Shown: positions 18,637 through 28,440, counted from the stretch's first letter. The stretch is 64,000 nucleotides of DNA from Rapidithrix thailandica (GCF_039710355.1 NZ_JBDKWZ010000023.1:53148-117147), one strand, 5' to 3'. Numbers and translations are program-made. The notes: generated by a model not told the origin, from the sequence alone.

Positions 18637-19719
18637 TTATTCAAAGCAATTCATTACATCTTTGGTGAAATAGGGTTCTTGATTTACCCAAAACATATAG
18701 TTCACCCTCAAAAAGTCTTTCGCAAAAGCATGCAGCAAAGGGACAATATTATGCCTGGCAGTTTTTCCCGTATCGCTTTCTTCATGATCGTCTGCATCCG
18801 CGCCTGTTTTACCGATGTAGTTGCCATCCTGAATGGCTATTCCAAGCGGTACGGTAAATTTCCCTTCGTGCATTTGAGCGAGAGCGTGATTCAATTGCCC
18901 TTTTCGGGTCACCATTAAATCCGGAGCGCCCAGGCCCACACCGATTTTTTCACCGTATTGGTAAATTCCTTTCAGGTAACTTTTATTCTCAAAAGGAAGC
19001 CACTCTCCCGGCATAAAGTTGGCATAAATCATCGTAGCAGACTTTGGAAAGGCCTTTTTTAGCGCCAGCATATTCTCTTTAACCCCTTGAACATAGCCTG
19101 CCTCTGTAAAGCTGGCATCACTTTCTTTATTCACTCCAATTGCAGTTTCCTGTAGGTTGACGCCTTCTATTTTCCCGTCAAACTCTTCACCCAATGCTTT
19201 TAGCAACAAAGCAAACCGCACCCGGACTTTTTTATTCCAGCGTTTGGCGACCCAACCATTGGGCTTTCCATTGTCATCGTATTGCAAAACGGCCCCGCCT
19301 TGGTACTCCTTTGTTGTTAAATAAGCCGGAACCGCAAGGTAATTGGGATGGAAGGTAGCCTCTTGTAGCTGTACAAAAAGTTTTTTACCGTATTGTTTCA
19401 GGTAAGCAATATCCTCCCGGATAATAGTAAAGTCGTATTCTCCTTTTTCAGGTTCTAACTCTTTCCAGGCATACATAATTTGCGCTCCGTTGAATGCCGG
19501 ATGCGAAAGAAACGGATGCTTGACAAGCGCTTCCCGATCGCGTGCAAAATAGACAAAATGTTGAATACCATCTTGAGTAATGGGGCAAGTAGCCTCTAAA
19601 TACTTTTTATAAGCATTTTTGTATTTTTCCGAAGGGTTCTCCCACTGTTGCGCGCTTACCGAAACACATAACAGGGAGAGGAAGATACTTAGAATGATTG
19701 TTGATAATCTTTTTATCAT
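18637..19719 (-). CDS. Secreted TIM-barrel glycoside-hydrolase-like protein
   Basis: A 360-residue protein with a signal peptide (MIKRLSTIILSIFLSLLCVS). The segments YAWKELEPEKGEYDF and YLKQYGKKLFVQLQ are typical of the early strands of retaining (alpha/beta)8 glycosidases such as clan GH-A. GVNLQETAIG could carry the acid/base Glu. A second catalytic Glu is not obvious. It is probably periplasmic or extracellular. Exact GH family not assigned. Confidence 0.65.
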   Translation of the reverse strand: MIKRLSTIILSIFLSLLCVSVSAQQWENPSEKYKNAYKKYLEATCPITQDGIQHFVYFARDREALVKHPFLSHPAFNGAQIMYAWKELEPEKGEYDFTIIREDIAYLKQYGKKLFVQLQEATFHPNYLAVPAYLTTKEYQGGAVLQYDDNGKPNGWVAKRWNKKVRVRFALLLKALGEEFDGKIEGVNLQETAIGVNKESDASFTEAGYVQGVKENMLALKKAFPKSATMIYANFMPGEWLPFENKSYLKGIYQYGEKIGVGLGAPDLMVTRKGQLNHALAQMHEGKFTVPLGIAIQDGNYIGKTGADADDHEESDTGKTARHNIVPLLHAFAKDFLRVNYMFWVNQEPYFTKDVMNCFE

Positions 19720-19908
19720 TTTGAAGTGAATTAACCTTTTTATTCGCTAAAAAATATTTCAAAAAGGCCTCCTCCTTGTTACTTTTTTCAACAATAGCTT
19801 TGGCTATTCTTTCCAAAAAATGCCTTGATGAGCCGGTTTTGATTCCATCTTCGGTCAAAAACTATACGTTTAAACCACTTCTTTGGCTTCAACAAGTTTT
19901 ACACACAT

Positions 19909-19942
19909 CGAGCATGCCTAAATTTCATCCTAGACATGCTCT
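19909..19942. mobile_element. Minimal MITE, only the two ends
   Basis: GAGCATGCCTAAATTTCATCC is followed at once by TAGACATGCTCT. The first half matches the AAATTTCATCC end of the family and the second half its opposite terminal repeat. The element is reduced to 34 bp. Its right end touches the stop codon of the amidohydrolase gene. Confidence 0.5.
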
Positions 19943-21369
19943 TATTCAACGCCAAACTTGCCATGTGTCTCTGCTAATATTTTTTGCGGATCGTATCCAA
20001 TCCCATTCTTAAATACGGTTTCGACTTTTTGAATCACAGAGGCGTCTTTTTCCAGATTTCCATCCAGGATAATAAAATCGGCTCGCTTGCCTGTTTCAAT
20101 GGTTCCGATAGTTAAATTGCCCAATGCCTTGGCTCCGTTACCGGTCATCACTTGCACGGCTTCTTCGGTGGAAAAGCCGGCTTCTATGTATAACTCAAAG
20201 TTCCGTTGATCGCCAAAGCCGGGGAGCACATGCCTGCCGGCATCCACGCCACTGCATAAAAGTCCGCCCATTTTATAAAACTGGTACTCAAACTCTATGA
20301 TTCTTTTGAGCCTTTTTTCACGGGTTAAATCATTGATCGCCTGATCAAATTTGCTTCTTCGTTCTTTGTACTCTTCTAACAAGTAGGGTGACATCGCTTT
20401 TAGGCTCCTTTCGTCCGCATAGCCCCTGTTGGGCACACTCGCTTCATAAATGGAGGCGGTGGAGGTTAAAAACACCTGATGATCGATCATGAGTTGTTGC
20501 AGTTTTTTCACCTCCGGGCTGTCCATGATGAGTTCGTCCATATATTCCCTGCCCCCATTGCAAACACCAAAATCTTTATGGGTTCTGAAATCACTGGCAC
20601 TGTTTAACCCGTGTTCTATTCCATCAACTCCAAGTTTGGTAGCCTCTTCAAAAGTGACGGAGCAAAAATGTCCCCTAACTTTACAATGATTTTTATGGGC
20701 CTCGTCAAGAATGATTTTCAGATCTTCAGGCTTCGTATTTCGATAAACTTTGAACCATTGGACACCTTGTCGTATCCAATGTTGCATGGTATCCCGAATA
20801 TGTTGTTCGTTTCTGGGGATGATCATATGGGGGTTTCCTCCTTCTCCTGTAAAAAAAGGAGCGCTGGTAACAATGTCAGGGCCGATTTCCCTGCCTTCGG
20901 CAATTTGCCGGGCCAGGGCAATTTCCTGCTCCGGTGAAGCCGCTCCGCAAGTTTGTATGGTGGTAATTCCCGAGGCCAAATACAGTTTGGTGGCGATGTC
21001 TCCAACAAAAGGAAACCTTGGGATGTGCAGGTGATTATGCATGCCGACAATGCCGGGGATAACCGTTTTTCCTTTGACATCTATGATCTTAAATTTTTCC
21101 GGAATGGTAATCCCGGCATCGTTCCCAACCGCCTTGAAACTTCCATGTTCAATCAAAATAGTCTGCCCGGTTTTGGCTGTTTGCCCGGTTCCGTCAATCA
21201 CCCTGGCATGGATCAGAGCAATTTGATTTTCATGAAAGGATACATATTTCTTCAACGAATCGACAAGCTTAAACGGATTGTCCTCATGGTGAAGTAGTTT
21301 CTGTTCTTGTTTGTTAGCACAGCCATTACACAAGATGGCAATAAAGTAAAGCAAGGTTAGTTTTTTCAT
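19942..21369 (-). CDS. Amidohydrolase lipoprotein (imidazolonepropionase-like)
   Basis: About 475 residues from ATG 21369 (MKKLTLLYFIAILCNGC), with a lipobox whose Cys would be lipidated; upstream in-frame codons lack a signal peptide. It is a metal-dependent amidohydrolase: metal ligands in GMHNHLH, a lysine in WFKVY, His in VRGHF and EHG, and the Asp in GVDAGRH. The C-terminal composite beta sandwich motif GKRADFIILDGN is present. It likely hydrolyses a cyclic amide or dipeptide in the periplasm; substrate unknown. Confidence 0.88.
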   Translation of the reverse strand: MKKLTLLYFIAILCNGCANKQEQKLLHHEDNPFKLVDSLKKYVSFHENQIALIHARVIDGTGQTAKTGQTILIEHGSFKAVGNDAGITIPEKFKIIDVKGKTVIPGIVGMHNHLHIPRFPFVGDIATKLYLASGITTIQTCGAASPEQEIALARQIAEGREIGPDIVTSAPFFTGEGGNPHMIIPRNEQHIRDTMQHWIRQGVQWFKVYRNTKPEDLKIILDEAHKNHCKVRGHFCSVTFEEATKLGVDGIEHGLNSASDFRTHKDFGVCNGGREYMDELIMDSPEVKKLQQLMIDHQVFLTSTASIYEASVPNRGYADERSLKAMSPYLLEEYKERRSKFDQAINDLTREKRLKRIIEFEYQFYKMGGLLCSGVDAGRHVLPGFGDQRNFELYIEAGFSTEEAVQVMTGNGAKALGNLTIGTIETGKRADFIILDGNLEKDASVIQKVETVFKNGIGYDPQKILAETHGKFGVE

Positions 21370-21465
21370 GGTTACAAATTGCAAAAAAACAAGTTTGGAT
21401 AAAAGCAATGACATGGAAGATCCGCATTTGCCCTGGCGAGGCGTTCGGGAATATCATTTAAAAAT

Positions 21466-21580
21466 GAGACTGTCTAAATGAAAATGCAACGAAGATACAA
21501 ATAGTCATAACTATTTAAGTTAGAGTTACTTCTGCGCAAATCTTAGCATTGTGCCCCTATATCGTTTTTTAGACAGCCTC
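21466..21580. mobile_element. Second MITE-like family, one copy
   Basis: A 115-bp sequence with terminal inverted repeats GAGACTGTCTAAA (21466-21478) and TTTAGACAGCCTC (21568-21580), one mismatch apart. GAGGCTGTCTAAA-type ends are common in insertion sequences of Bacteroidota. No coding capacity. It sits between two minus-strand genes. Confidence 0.55.
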
Positions 21581-21603
21581 CTTTATATACTCAAAGCATA
21601 CCT

Positions 21604-22971
21604 TTATTTCACATCCGGTAACGTTATCTGCACAAATGCGCTTTTATTTGTGGTCGTCCCATCGCCTAACTGACCATATGCATTATATCCGGTAGCCCAT
21701 AAGGTGTTGTCTTCTTTCAAAATCAAAGTATTTGCTCCTCCCCCGGCCATAGCCTTGATACCTTCCATAATTTGAAATGGTGTTCTGTGAAAATTGTTCG
21801 TTGACCCAATGCCCAATTGACCGTATTCATTACTTCCTGCAGCCCATAAGGTGTTGTCTTCTTTCAAGATCAGGGCATGATTACTTCCTGTAGTAATGGC
21901 TTTAACGCTTTCCATGATTTGCGTAGGCGTATTTCTAATGGTAGTGGTGCCATCACCTAACTGACCATATGCATTATACCCGGTAGTCCATAGGGTGTTA
22001 TCTTCTTTTAAAATCATGGTGTGATTATTTCCCATAGCTACGGCCTTAACGCCCCCCATGATTTGTTTTGGTGTCGTTACATTCGTAGTGGTGCCATCGC
22101 CTAACTGACCAAACTTGTTATACCCGGTAGCCCACAGGGTATTGTCTTCTTTTAAAATCATGGTGTGCCCCCCTCCTCCGGCCATGGCCTTGACACCTTT
22201 CATAATTTGTTTTGGTGTACTCCTGTTGGTTGATGTTCCATCTCCTAACCGGCCTCCGTTCAACCCAACCGTCCAAAGGGTGTTATCTTCTTTCAAAACC
22301 AATGTATGATAATATCCTGTAGCCACTGCCTTGACGCCCTCCATGAGTTGTACGGGTGTACTTCTGTTGGTTGTCGTACCATCTCCCAATTGGCCGATAG
22401 TATTGTCCCCGGTACCCCACAAAGTATTGTCTTCTTTCAGAATCAGGGTATGGTAATATCCCGCAGCGACTGCCTTGACGCCCTCCATGAGTTGTTTTGG
22501 TGTCATTACATTCGTAGTGGTGCCATCGCCTAACTGACCCTTCTCATTCTGTCCACATCCCCACAGGGTATGGTCTGACTTCAAAATAAGGGTATGATTA
22601 TTCCCGGTAACTATTTGCATAATAGACAAAAGCGTAAAATCATCCGTACTGGTGGTGGTCTGTCCGTTGACTGTCACTGTGATTTTGCCGGAGGTGGCTC
22701 CTTCCGGAACTACAACCGTTAAAGAGGTAGCCGAAGCCGTGTTTACAGAGGCAGTAACCCCATTAAATTTTACAATATTTTCACTAACAATAGTACTAAA
22801 GTTCTCTCCGGTAATGGTAATTTCACCTCCCGCCACTCCACTTTCCGGTGAAAAGCTGCTAATGCCTGGAAGTGGAACAGGGCCTTCATCATCATCCTTA
22901 CTGCAAGAGGCAAGCAGGGTCAACCCCAAAAATAAAAGTGAGTAAATTAATTTTAGCTTTGATACTTTCAT
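21604..22971 (-). CDS. RCC1-repeat lipoprotein with IPT/TIG domain (1)
   Basis: About 455 residues. The start at ATG 22971 gives MKVSKLKLIYSLLFLGLTLL followed by lipobox Cys and an acidic linker. An IPT/TIG domain follows (GISSFSPESGVAGGEITITG), then about seven RCC1 blades of roughly 50 residues with the signature LWATGYNAYGQLGDGTTTN. It should be an outer-membrane or surface lipoprotein with a beta-propeller. It is the last of three tandem paralogues at 21.6-26.4 kb. Confidence 0.88.
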   Translation of the reverse strand: MKVSKLKLIYSLLFLGLTLLASCSKDDDEGPVPLPGISSFSPESGVAGGEITITGENFSTIVSENIVKFNGVTASVNTASATSLTVVVPEGATSGKITVTVNGQTTTSTDDFTLLSIMQIVTGNNHTLILKSDHTLWGCGQNEKGQLGDGTTTNVMTPKQLMEGVKAVAAGYYHTLILKEDNTLWGTGDNTIGQLGDGTTTNRSTPVQLMEGVKAVATGYYHTLVLKEDNTLWTVGLNGGRLGDGTSTNRSTPKQIMKGVKAMAGGGGHTMILKEDNTLWATGYNKFGQLGDGTTTNVTTPKQIMGGVKAVAMGNNHTMILKEDNTLWTTGYNAYGQLGDGTTTIRNTPTQIMESVKAITTGSNHALILKEDNTLWAAGSNEYGQLGIGSTNNFHRTPFQIMEGIKAMAGGGANTLILKEDNTLWATGYNAYGQLGDGTTTNKSAFVQITLPDVK

Positions 22972-23175
22972 TTGATTGAAAAAGTTAATGAGTCTCATTT
23001 AAAAAAATATTCAAGGATAAACAAGGTTGTGTGCAATAACGGTTGGAGCTGTTGATCAACGTGTAACTCGAGAAACCATGCACCGTTTTTATACTTCCCA
23101 AAAGGAAGAGACTTACTTTAAGCGATAAAGAAAAGCGGAAGGGAGACCTCCCCTCCTTTTATAAGTCCGATAGCC

Positions 23176-24543
23176 TTATTTCCCCTCCGGTAAAGTTACC
23201 TGCACAAACATGTACTGCTGTGTAGTGGTACCGTCACCCAGTTGGCCATACTTGTTATAGCCGCTAGCCCACAACGTATCGTCTTCTTTCAGAATCAGGC
23301 TATGTATACTTCCGGCTGCCACAGCTTTGACGCCTTCCATGATTTGTACAGGCGTATTATGAGTAGCGGTTGTGCCATCTCCTAACTGGCCATAACCATT
23401 ATCTCCTGCAGCCCACAGGGTATTGTCTTCTTTCAGAATCAATATATGAGAGCCGTAACTACTTGCGGCCATCATTTTCACATCCGTCATCACTTGCTGC
23501 GGAGTAGTTTCATACAAATTGGAAGATCCGATACCGAGCTGTCCTTGTTCATTCAAGCCGGTAGCCCAGAGTGTATGATCTTCTTTTAAAATCAATGTGT
23601 GCAACTGCCCTACAGCTACCGCTTTTACATTGCTCATAATTTGCTTAGGTGTGACCACATTGGTGGTGGTACCGTCACCCAATTGACCATATTCATTGTT
23701 TCCGGTAACCCACAAGGTATGGTCCGTTTTCAGGATCATCGTATGCTCACCGGAAGAAGCCATTGCTTTCACGTTATTCATGATCTGTTTGGGGGTATTT
23801 CTATTGGTAGTGGTTCCATCACCCAATTGGCCATAGTTATTTCTTCCGCAAGCCCATAGCGTATGGTCTTCTTTCAGGATCAAGGAGTTTATACCTCCCG
23901 TAGCAATTGCTGCAACTCCTTCCATAATTTGTTGGGGTGTATTTGTACTGGTGTTGGTCCCATTTCCTAGCTGGCCATATCCGTTATGACCCGCAGCCCA
24001 TACGGTGTGGTCGGTTTTCAAAAACAATGTGTGAGGACCTCCCGTAGCGACCGCCAATACATTTTCCATAACTTTCCTGGGAGTGCTTGCATTCGTCGTG
24101 AGTCCATCGCCAAACTGGCCATATCCATTATAGCCAGTAGCCCAGAGTGTATGGTCGGGTTGCAAGATAAATGAGGTAAATGAACCTGCGGTTAAACTGA
24201 TGTATCGCACGTTAAAATCATCCGTACTGGTGGTGGTCTGTCCGTTGACTGTCACCGTGATTTTGCCGGAGATGGCCCCCTCAGGTACCATCACTGTTAA
24301 GGAGGCAGTCGAAGCCGTATTGACAGTGGCGGTTATCCCATCGAATTTTACAATGTTTTCACTGGCGATGGCACTGAAGTTTTCTCCGGTGATGATAACC
24401 TCATCTCCTTCCGCTCCGCTTTCCGGTGAAAAGCTGCTAATGCCTGGGAGCGGTATTAGCTCATCATCTTTGCTACAAGCGGTAAACAGGATAAGGCCCA
24501 AAAATAAGAGTGAGTAAGCTATCTTTAGTCTTGAAAAATTCAT
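23176..24543 (-). CDS. RCC1-repeat lipoprotein with IPT/TIG domain (2)
   Basis: About 455 residues starting at ATG 24543 (MNFSRLKIAYSLLFLGLILF, lipobox TAC). One IPT/TIG domain precedes about seven RCC1 blades. The signal peptide and IPT regions are nearly identical to the neighbouring copies at DNA level, while the propeller blades differ more. This suggests recent duplication or gene conversion at the 5' ends. Confidence 0.88.
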   Translation of the reverse strand: MNFSRLKIAYSLLFLGLILFTACSKDDELIPLPGISSFSPESGAEGDEVIITGENFSAIASENIVKFDGITATVNTASTASLTVMVPEGAISGKITVTVNGQTTTSTDDFNVRYISLTAGSFTSFILQPDHTLWATGYNGYGQFGDGLTTNASTPRKVMENVLAVATGGPHTLFLKTDHTVWAAGHNGYGQLGNGTNTSTNTPQQIMEGVAAIATGGINSLILKEDHTLWACGRNNYGQLGDGTTTNRNTPKQIMNNVKAMASSGEHTMILKTDHTLWVTGNNEYGQLGDGTTTNVVTPKQIMSNVKAVAVGQLHTLILKEDHTLWATGLNEQGQLGIGSSNLYETTPQQVMTDVKMMAASSYGSHILILKEDNTLWAAGDNGYGQLGDGTTATHNTPVQIMEGVKAVAAGSIHSLILKEDDTLWASGYNKYGQLGDGTTTQQYMFVQVTLPEGK

Positions 24544-24730
24544 TTGATTGAAAAAGATTTGTGATTGATTCATTGAAAAAACAGTTACTTACCAAAACAT
24601 ACCCGTACACTACACCGGCAGCATCGAATGATCAACTTCTGTAGCTTGTCACCAGATTGACCGGTAGTATCGCGTATTTTTTAATGTTTGAGGGAAACAG
24701 GTTTGTTTTTGACAGAAGGAAGAAATTACT

Positions 24731-26353
24731 CTATTTCGAATCTGACAAAGTGATCTGTATTGGCGTGCTTTTATTTGTTGTGGTACCATCGCCCAGTTGA
24801 CCATATGCATTGTACCCGGTTACCCATAAGGTATTATCTTCTTTCAAAATCATCGTGTGAATTCCTCTTGTATCCATCGCTTTGACACCTTCCATGATTT
24901 GAAATGGTGTCTTGTGAAAATTGTTCGTTGACCCAATGCCCAACTGGCCATATTCATTACTTCCAGTGGCCCACAGGGTATTGTCTTCCTTAAGGATCAG
25001 CGTCTGAGCAGCTCCTGCACTCACAGCCTTAACACCTTCCATAATTTGTGCAGGAGTGCTTCTATTAGTCGTTGTTCCGTCTCCTAACTGCCCCAAAAAG
25101 TTATACCCCGTAGTCCACAGCGTATTATTTTCTTTCAAAATCACGGTGTGAATTCCTCCTGCAGCCATCGCTTGGACGCCTTCCATGATTTGTTTAGGAG
25201 TATTTACACCGGCATTCGTCCCATCGCCTAGTTGCCCTTGGCTATTATTTCCGCAGACCCACAGTGTGTTATTCTCTTTTAAGATGAGCGTATAATTACT
25301 ATTTCCTACAGCGACAGCCTTAACGCCTTCCATAGTTTGTATAGGAGTACTTTTATTCGTCTTTGTTCCGTCACCTAGCTGGCCATAACTGTTATAACCC
25401 GTAGCCCACAGCGTATTGTCTTCTTTCAAAATCATCGTGTGGTTTCCTCCTGCAGCCATCGTTTTGACGCCTTCCATGATTTGTATAGGCGTACTTCTGT
25501 CGATAGTAGTCCCGTCTCCCAACTGCCCCTGGCTATTATAGCCTGCGGCCCACAACGTATTATCCGATTTCAGTATCAATGTGTGATTTGTTCCTGCGGC
25601 CATCGTTTTCACACCCTCCATGATCTGAATGGGAGTATTTACATCAGTAGCGGTCCCGTCACCCAGTTGGCCATACTTATTATGGCCGGTAGCCCACAAG
25701 GTGTTGTCTGATCTCAATATCAGGGAATAAAAATACCCTGCCGTTATTTGTTTGATGAATAAAACCGTAAAATCATCCGTACTGGTGGTGGCCTGTCCGT
25801 TGACTGTCACCGTGATTTTGCCGGAGGTGGCCCCCTCAGGTACCGTCACTGTTAAGGAGGCAGTCGAAGCCGTATTGACAGTGGCGGTTATCCCATCGAA
25901 TTTTACAATGTTTTCACTGGCGATGGCACTGAAGTTCTCCCCGGTAATAGTGATTTCGTCTCCTTCCACTCCTCTTTCCGGTAAGAAACTACCGATTGTT
26001 GGCGGGGATATAAGGGTGAAATCATCCGTACTGGTAGCTGTTTGTCCTTTGACTGTCACCGTGATTTTGCCGGAGGTGGCCCCCTCAGGTACCGTCACTG
26101 TTAAGGAGGCAGTCGAAGCCGTATTGACAGTGGCAGTAACCCCATTGAATTTTACAATGTTTTCACTGATGGTGGCGCTGAATTTCTCTCCGGTAATAGT
26201 GATTTCGTCTCCTTCCACTCCACTTTCCGGTGAGAAACTGCTGATATTCGGAGTGGGAGCCGGGCTTTCATCATCATCTTTGCTACAAGAGGTAAACAAA
26301 GTCAGCCAAAAAAATAAGAGCAGGTAAATCAATTTTAGTTTTGACACTTTCAT
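24731..26353 (-). CDS. RCC1-repeat lipoprotein with two IPT/TIG domains (3)
   Basis: A 540-residue paralogue with the same lipoprotein signal (MKVSKLKLIYLLLFFWLTLF). It carries two consecutive IPT/TIG domains, the second starting TIGSFLPERGVEGDEITITG, and about seven RCC1 blades. The doubled IPT module is an internal duplication of about 260 bp. It is the first gene of the tandem set in the direction of transcription. Confidence 0.88.
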   Translation of the reverse strand: MKVSKLKLIYLLLFFWLTLFTSCSKDDDESPAPTPNISSFSPESGVEGDEITITGEKFSATISENIVKFNGVTATVNTASTASLTVTVPEGATSGKITVTVKGQTATSTDDFTLISPPTIGSFLPERGVEGDEITITGENFSAIASENIVKFDGITATVNTASTASLTVTVPEGATSGKITVTVNGQATTSTDDFTVLFIKQITAGYFYSLILRSDNTLWATGHNKYGQLGDGTATDVNTPIQIMEGVKTMAAGTNHTLILKSDNTLWAAGYNSQGQLGDGTTIDRSTPIQIMEGVKTMAAGGNHTMILKEDNTLWATGYNSYGQLGDGTKTNKSTPIQTMEGVKAVAVGNSNYTLILKENNTLWVCGNNSQGQLGDGTNAGVNTPKQIMEGVQAMAAGGIHTVILKENNTLWTTGYNFLGQLGDGTTTNRSTPAQIMEGVKAVSAGAAQTLILKEDNTLWATGSNEYGQLGIGSTNNFHKTPFQIMEGVKAMDTRGIHTMILKEDNTLWVTGYNAYGQLGDGTTTNKSTPIQITLSDSK

Positions 26354-26569
26354 TGGTTTTGTAAGGTTGAAATTTGATTTTCAATTATAACCTTCAAAAC
26401 GGAAACATAGAAGCTTTATCCAAGCCCCCCTAAGTAGAAGCGTTAACAAAGCGTTAGCAAGAGTGAAATTTTCCTGATTTTCTTACTTTGCGCCTCTTTT
26501 TTTAAGCTCCTTTTGGTGAAAAATGTAAACTTGCACGGAAATTACTCGCGACCTAAAAAAGAGCCTTGC

Positions 26570-27805
26570 ATGAAAGAAATAGTATTCGGTGAATCTGCTT
26601 TGGCATATGTTTTTGAAAAGGTAAATGAGGTGATGCTGCTCCTATCGGAAAACCAAAAAATCATACACCTTAACCAAGCGGCCCTTCAATATTTCGATTT
26701 GGACAAAAGCCAATTGGGCCAGTTGTTCCTCTCTGAGCTATTTCCTCAAAATACAGTTGAATCATGGGAAAACTGGCAGGCAAAAGACGTCCGTTCGCCT
26801 TTGACCTTTGCCTTTGAGAAGCATATGCCTCTTACTTTCGAAGCTTCCCGACTTCCTCATTCCTCTTTTTATATCTTGATCGGTAAAAAAGAAGAAGCGG
26901 CATTCATTCCGGAAGAAGAAACTGAAAAGCTACTGAAGTTGCTGGAGCAGGATCTTAATCTGGACGGCCAACACCTTGACCGTTTATTAGCCGGGCAAAA
27001 GATTAATAAACTCAAGTTAATTTCAGAAAACACACTCGATGTTGTCTGTTTGCATCATCCGGCAGATGCCCGGTATTTATATGCGAGCCCTTCCACCGAA
27101 AAGATCATGGGATATACTTCCAGGGATTTAATGGGCAAAGTCCCCTACGATTTCATCCATCCGGATCACCTAGTCAAATTATCAAAAAACCTGACCGATT
27201 CGAAAGAGGGCTTACCCACCTTCCCCGAAAAACTGGAATTGTTATTCAGAGTAAAAAATAATACCTACCAATGGTTTGAGGGGTATAGCAAACCCATTTA
27301 TAATAAAAAAGAGGAAGTCATTCTGATTTTAAGTTGCACTCGAAATATCCAGGACCGGAAAATAGCTGAAATGGAGAAAAAGGAAAGAGAGTTGATTCAA
27401 CAGCATTTATTGTCTTCCTCCATCTTGCTTGAAAAGAAGAAAACGATCATGGAAAAGCTGGAAAGTAAAGTACTTGAGTTGGAACCACAGATACGAAAAG
27501 AAATACGGAGTGTCCTGACCTATATCCGGGAAGTCTTAAAATTTGACGATGATTGGGAAGATTTCATGATACATTTCAAAAATATACATCCTGATTTTTA
27601 TGAAAACATCTTAACACAATACCCTCATTTAAGTAAAAACGACCTACAGCATTTGGCCTTCCTGAAGCTAGGCCTTACTTCCGCGGAGATTGCCAAGATT
27701 ACGGTGATAAAAAAAGCAAGTTTACGGGTGGTTAGAAACCGCTTAAAAAAGAAACTGGCTTTGAACGAAAGCCAAGACCTGTTGAAGTTTATCCAGGAGT
27801 TTTAA
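26570..27805 (+). CDS. PAS-domain regulator with LuxR-like HTH
   Basis: About 411 residues from ATG 26570; a TTG at 26513 would add 19 residues. The N-terminal segment (residues 10-110) looks like a PAS fold (VNEVMLLLSENQKIIHLNQA). A clear second PAS/PAC is at about 155-280 (DVVCLHHPADARYLYASPST). A coiled coil leads into FDDDWEDFMIHFKNIHPDFY, then a helix-turn-helix LGLTSAEIAKITVIKKASLR. This architecture is a common Bacteroidota one-component regulator. It is divergent from the RCC1 genes and could regulate them. Confidence 0.8.
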   Translation: MKEIVFGESALAYVFEKVNEVMLLLSENQKIIHLNQAALQYFDLDKSQLGQLFLSELFPQNTVESWENWQAKDVRSPLTFAFEKHMPLTFEASRLPHSSFYILIGKKEEAAFIPEEETEKLLKLLEQDLNLDGQHLDRLLAGQKINKLKLISENTLDVVCLHHPADARYLYASPSTEKIMGYTSRDLMGKVPYDFIHPDHLVKLSKNLTDSKEGLPTFPEKLELLFRVKNNTYQWFEGYSKPIYNKKEEVILILSCTRNIQDRKIAEMEKKERELIQQHLLSSSILLEKKKTIMEKLESKVLELEPQIRKEIRSVLTYIREVLKFDDDWEDFMIHFKNIHPDFYENILTQYPHLSKNDLQHLAFLKLGLTSAEIAKITVIKKASLRVVRNRLKKKLALNESQDLLKFIQEF

Positions 27806-27907
27806 CTGTTTATTCCAAGAGGAGGCATTCTATCTTGAAAGAATTCAGGAACATCTAACCCTCTACTCTTGGAAAGCCAATCAGAAAACACCCTTTAGAA
27901 ATGAATC

Positions 27908-28000
27908 AGAGCATATTTAAATTTCAACCTTTGGATCAAAAGCTCCCAAAGGGGCGGCCTCTCGAAAGATCCTCTCCACAATGAGTTTTAAACATGCTCT
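27908..28000. mobile_element. MITE-like element, copy (93 bp)
   Basis: AGAGCATATTTAAATTTCA at the left and GTTTTAAACATGCTCT at the right, with the shared internal motifs CCTTTGG and GGGGCGGCCTCTC. Relative to the copy at 54599 it lacks about 60 bp of the middle and lies in the opposite direction. It ends 5 bp from the HxlR gene. Confidence 0.75.
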
Positions 28001-28005
28001 AAGTG

Positions 28006-28362
28006 CTATTTTGAATAATTTCCGATCACAAAATCACCCCAATCAGCAATAGATTGAATAAGAGGAATTAAAGTTTTTCCGAAATCGGTCAAAGAGTATT
28101 CAACTTTTAATGGTGGTTTTGAAGTGTATACTTTCCTTTTAATTAACCCATCCTCTTCCAGGGCTTTTAATTGTAAACTTAAGGTTCGTTCAGTAACGGT
28201 AGGCATTTCTTTTCTCAATTCATTATAGCGTAGTGTTCCTTCTATTAAGTGAAACAAGATTACAGTTTTCCATTTGCCTCCTATCATTCCCATGGTAAGG
28301 CTTGTACAACAGGGATATTCCTTTCCTCTAAACTTCAGCATTTTGGGCTCTGATATATTCAA
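28006..28362 (-). CDS. HxlR-family transcriptional regulator
   Basis: A 118-residue winged-helix regulator: CCTSLTMGMIGGKWKTVILF, then RYNELRKEMPTVTERTLSLQ LKALEEDGL-type recognition region, ending TDFGKTLIPLIQSIADWGD. It is divergent from the nitroreductase gene with a 97-bp gap that holds a perfect palindrome, so it probably represses that gene in response to electrophiles or thiols, as HxlR proteins often do. Confidence 0.92.
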   Translation of the reverse strand: MNISEPKMLKFRGKEYPCCTSLTMGMIGGKWKTVILFHLIEGTLRYNELRKEMPTVTERTLSLQLKALEEDGLIKRKVYTSKPPLKVEYSLTDFGKTLIPLIQSIADWGDFVIGNYSK

Positions 28363-28423
28363 AAATTCAAACTATCCTTTTTGACCGTTATTGCAAAGAT
28401 AATAAACCATAATTAGTTTTGTT

Positions 28424-28440
28424 ACTATAAAAAATATAGT
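28424..28440. promoter_or_regulatory. Candidate HxlR operator
   Basis: ACTATA-AAAAA-TATAGT is a perfect 17-bp dyad in the gap between the divergent HxlR and nitroreductase genes. It sits 19 bp before the nitroreductase ATG, where a bound dimer would block it. Position and symmetry support an operator. Confidence 0.5.

Noticed and set aside
21604..26353. Regular repeats suggesting a CRISPR-like or tandem DNA array
   Set aside because: The periodicity of about 150 bp comes from RCC1 propeller blades in three coding genes; the repeats diverge as protein repeats do.
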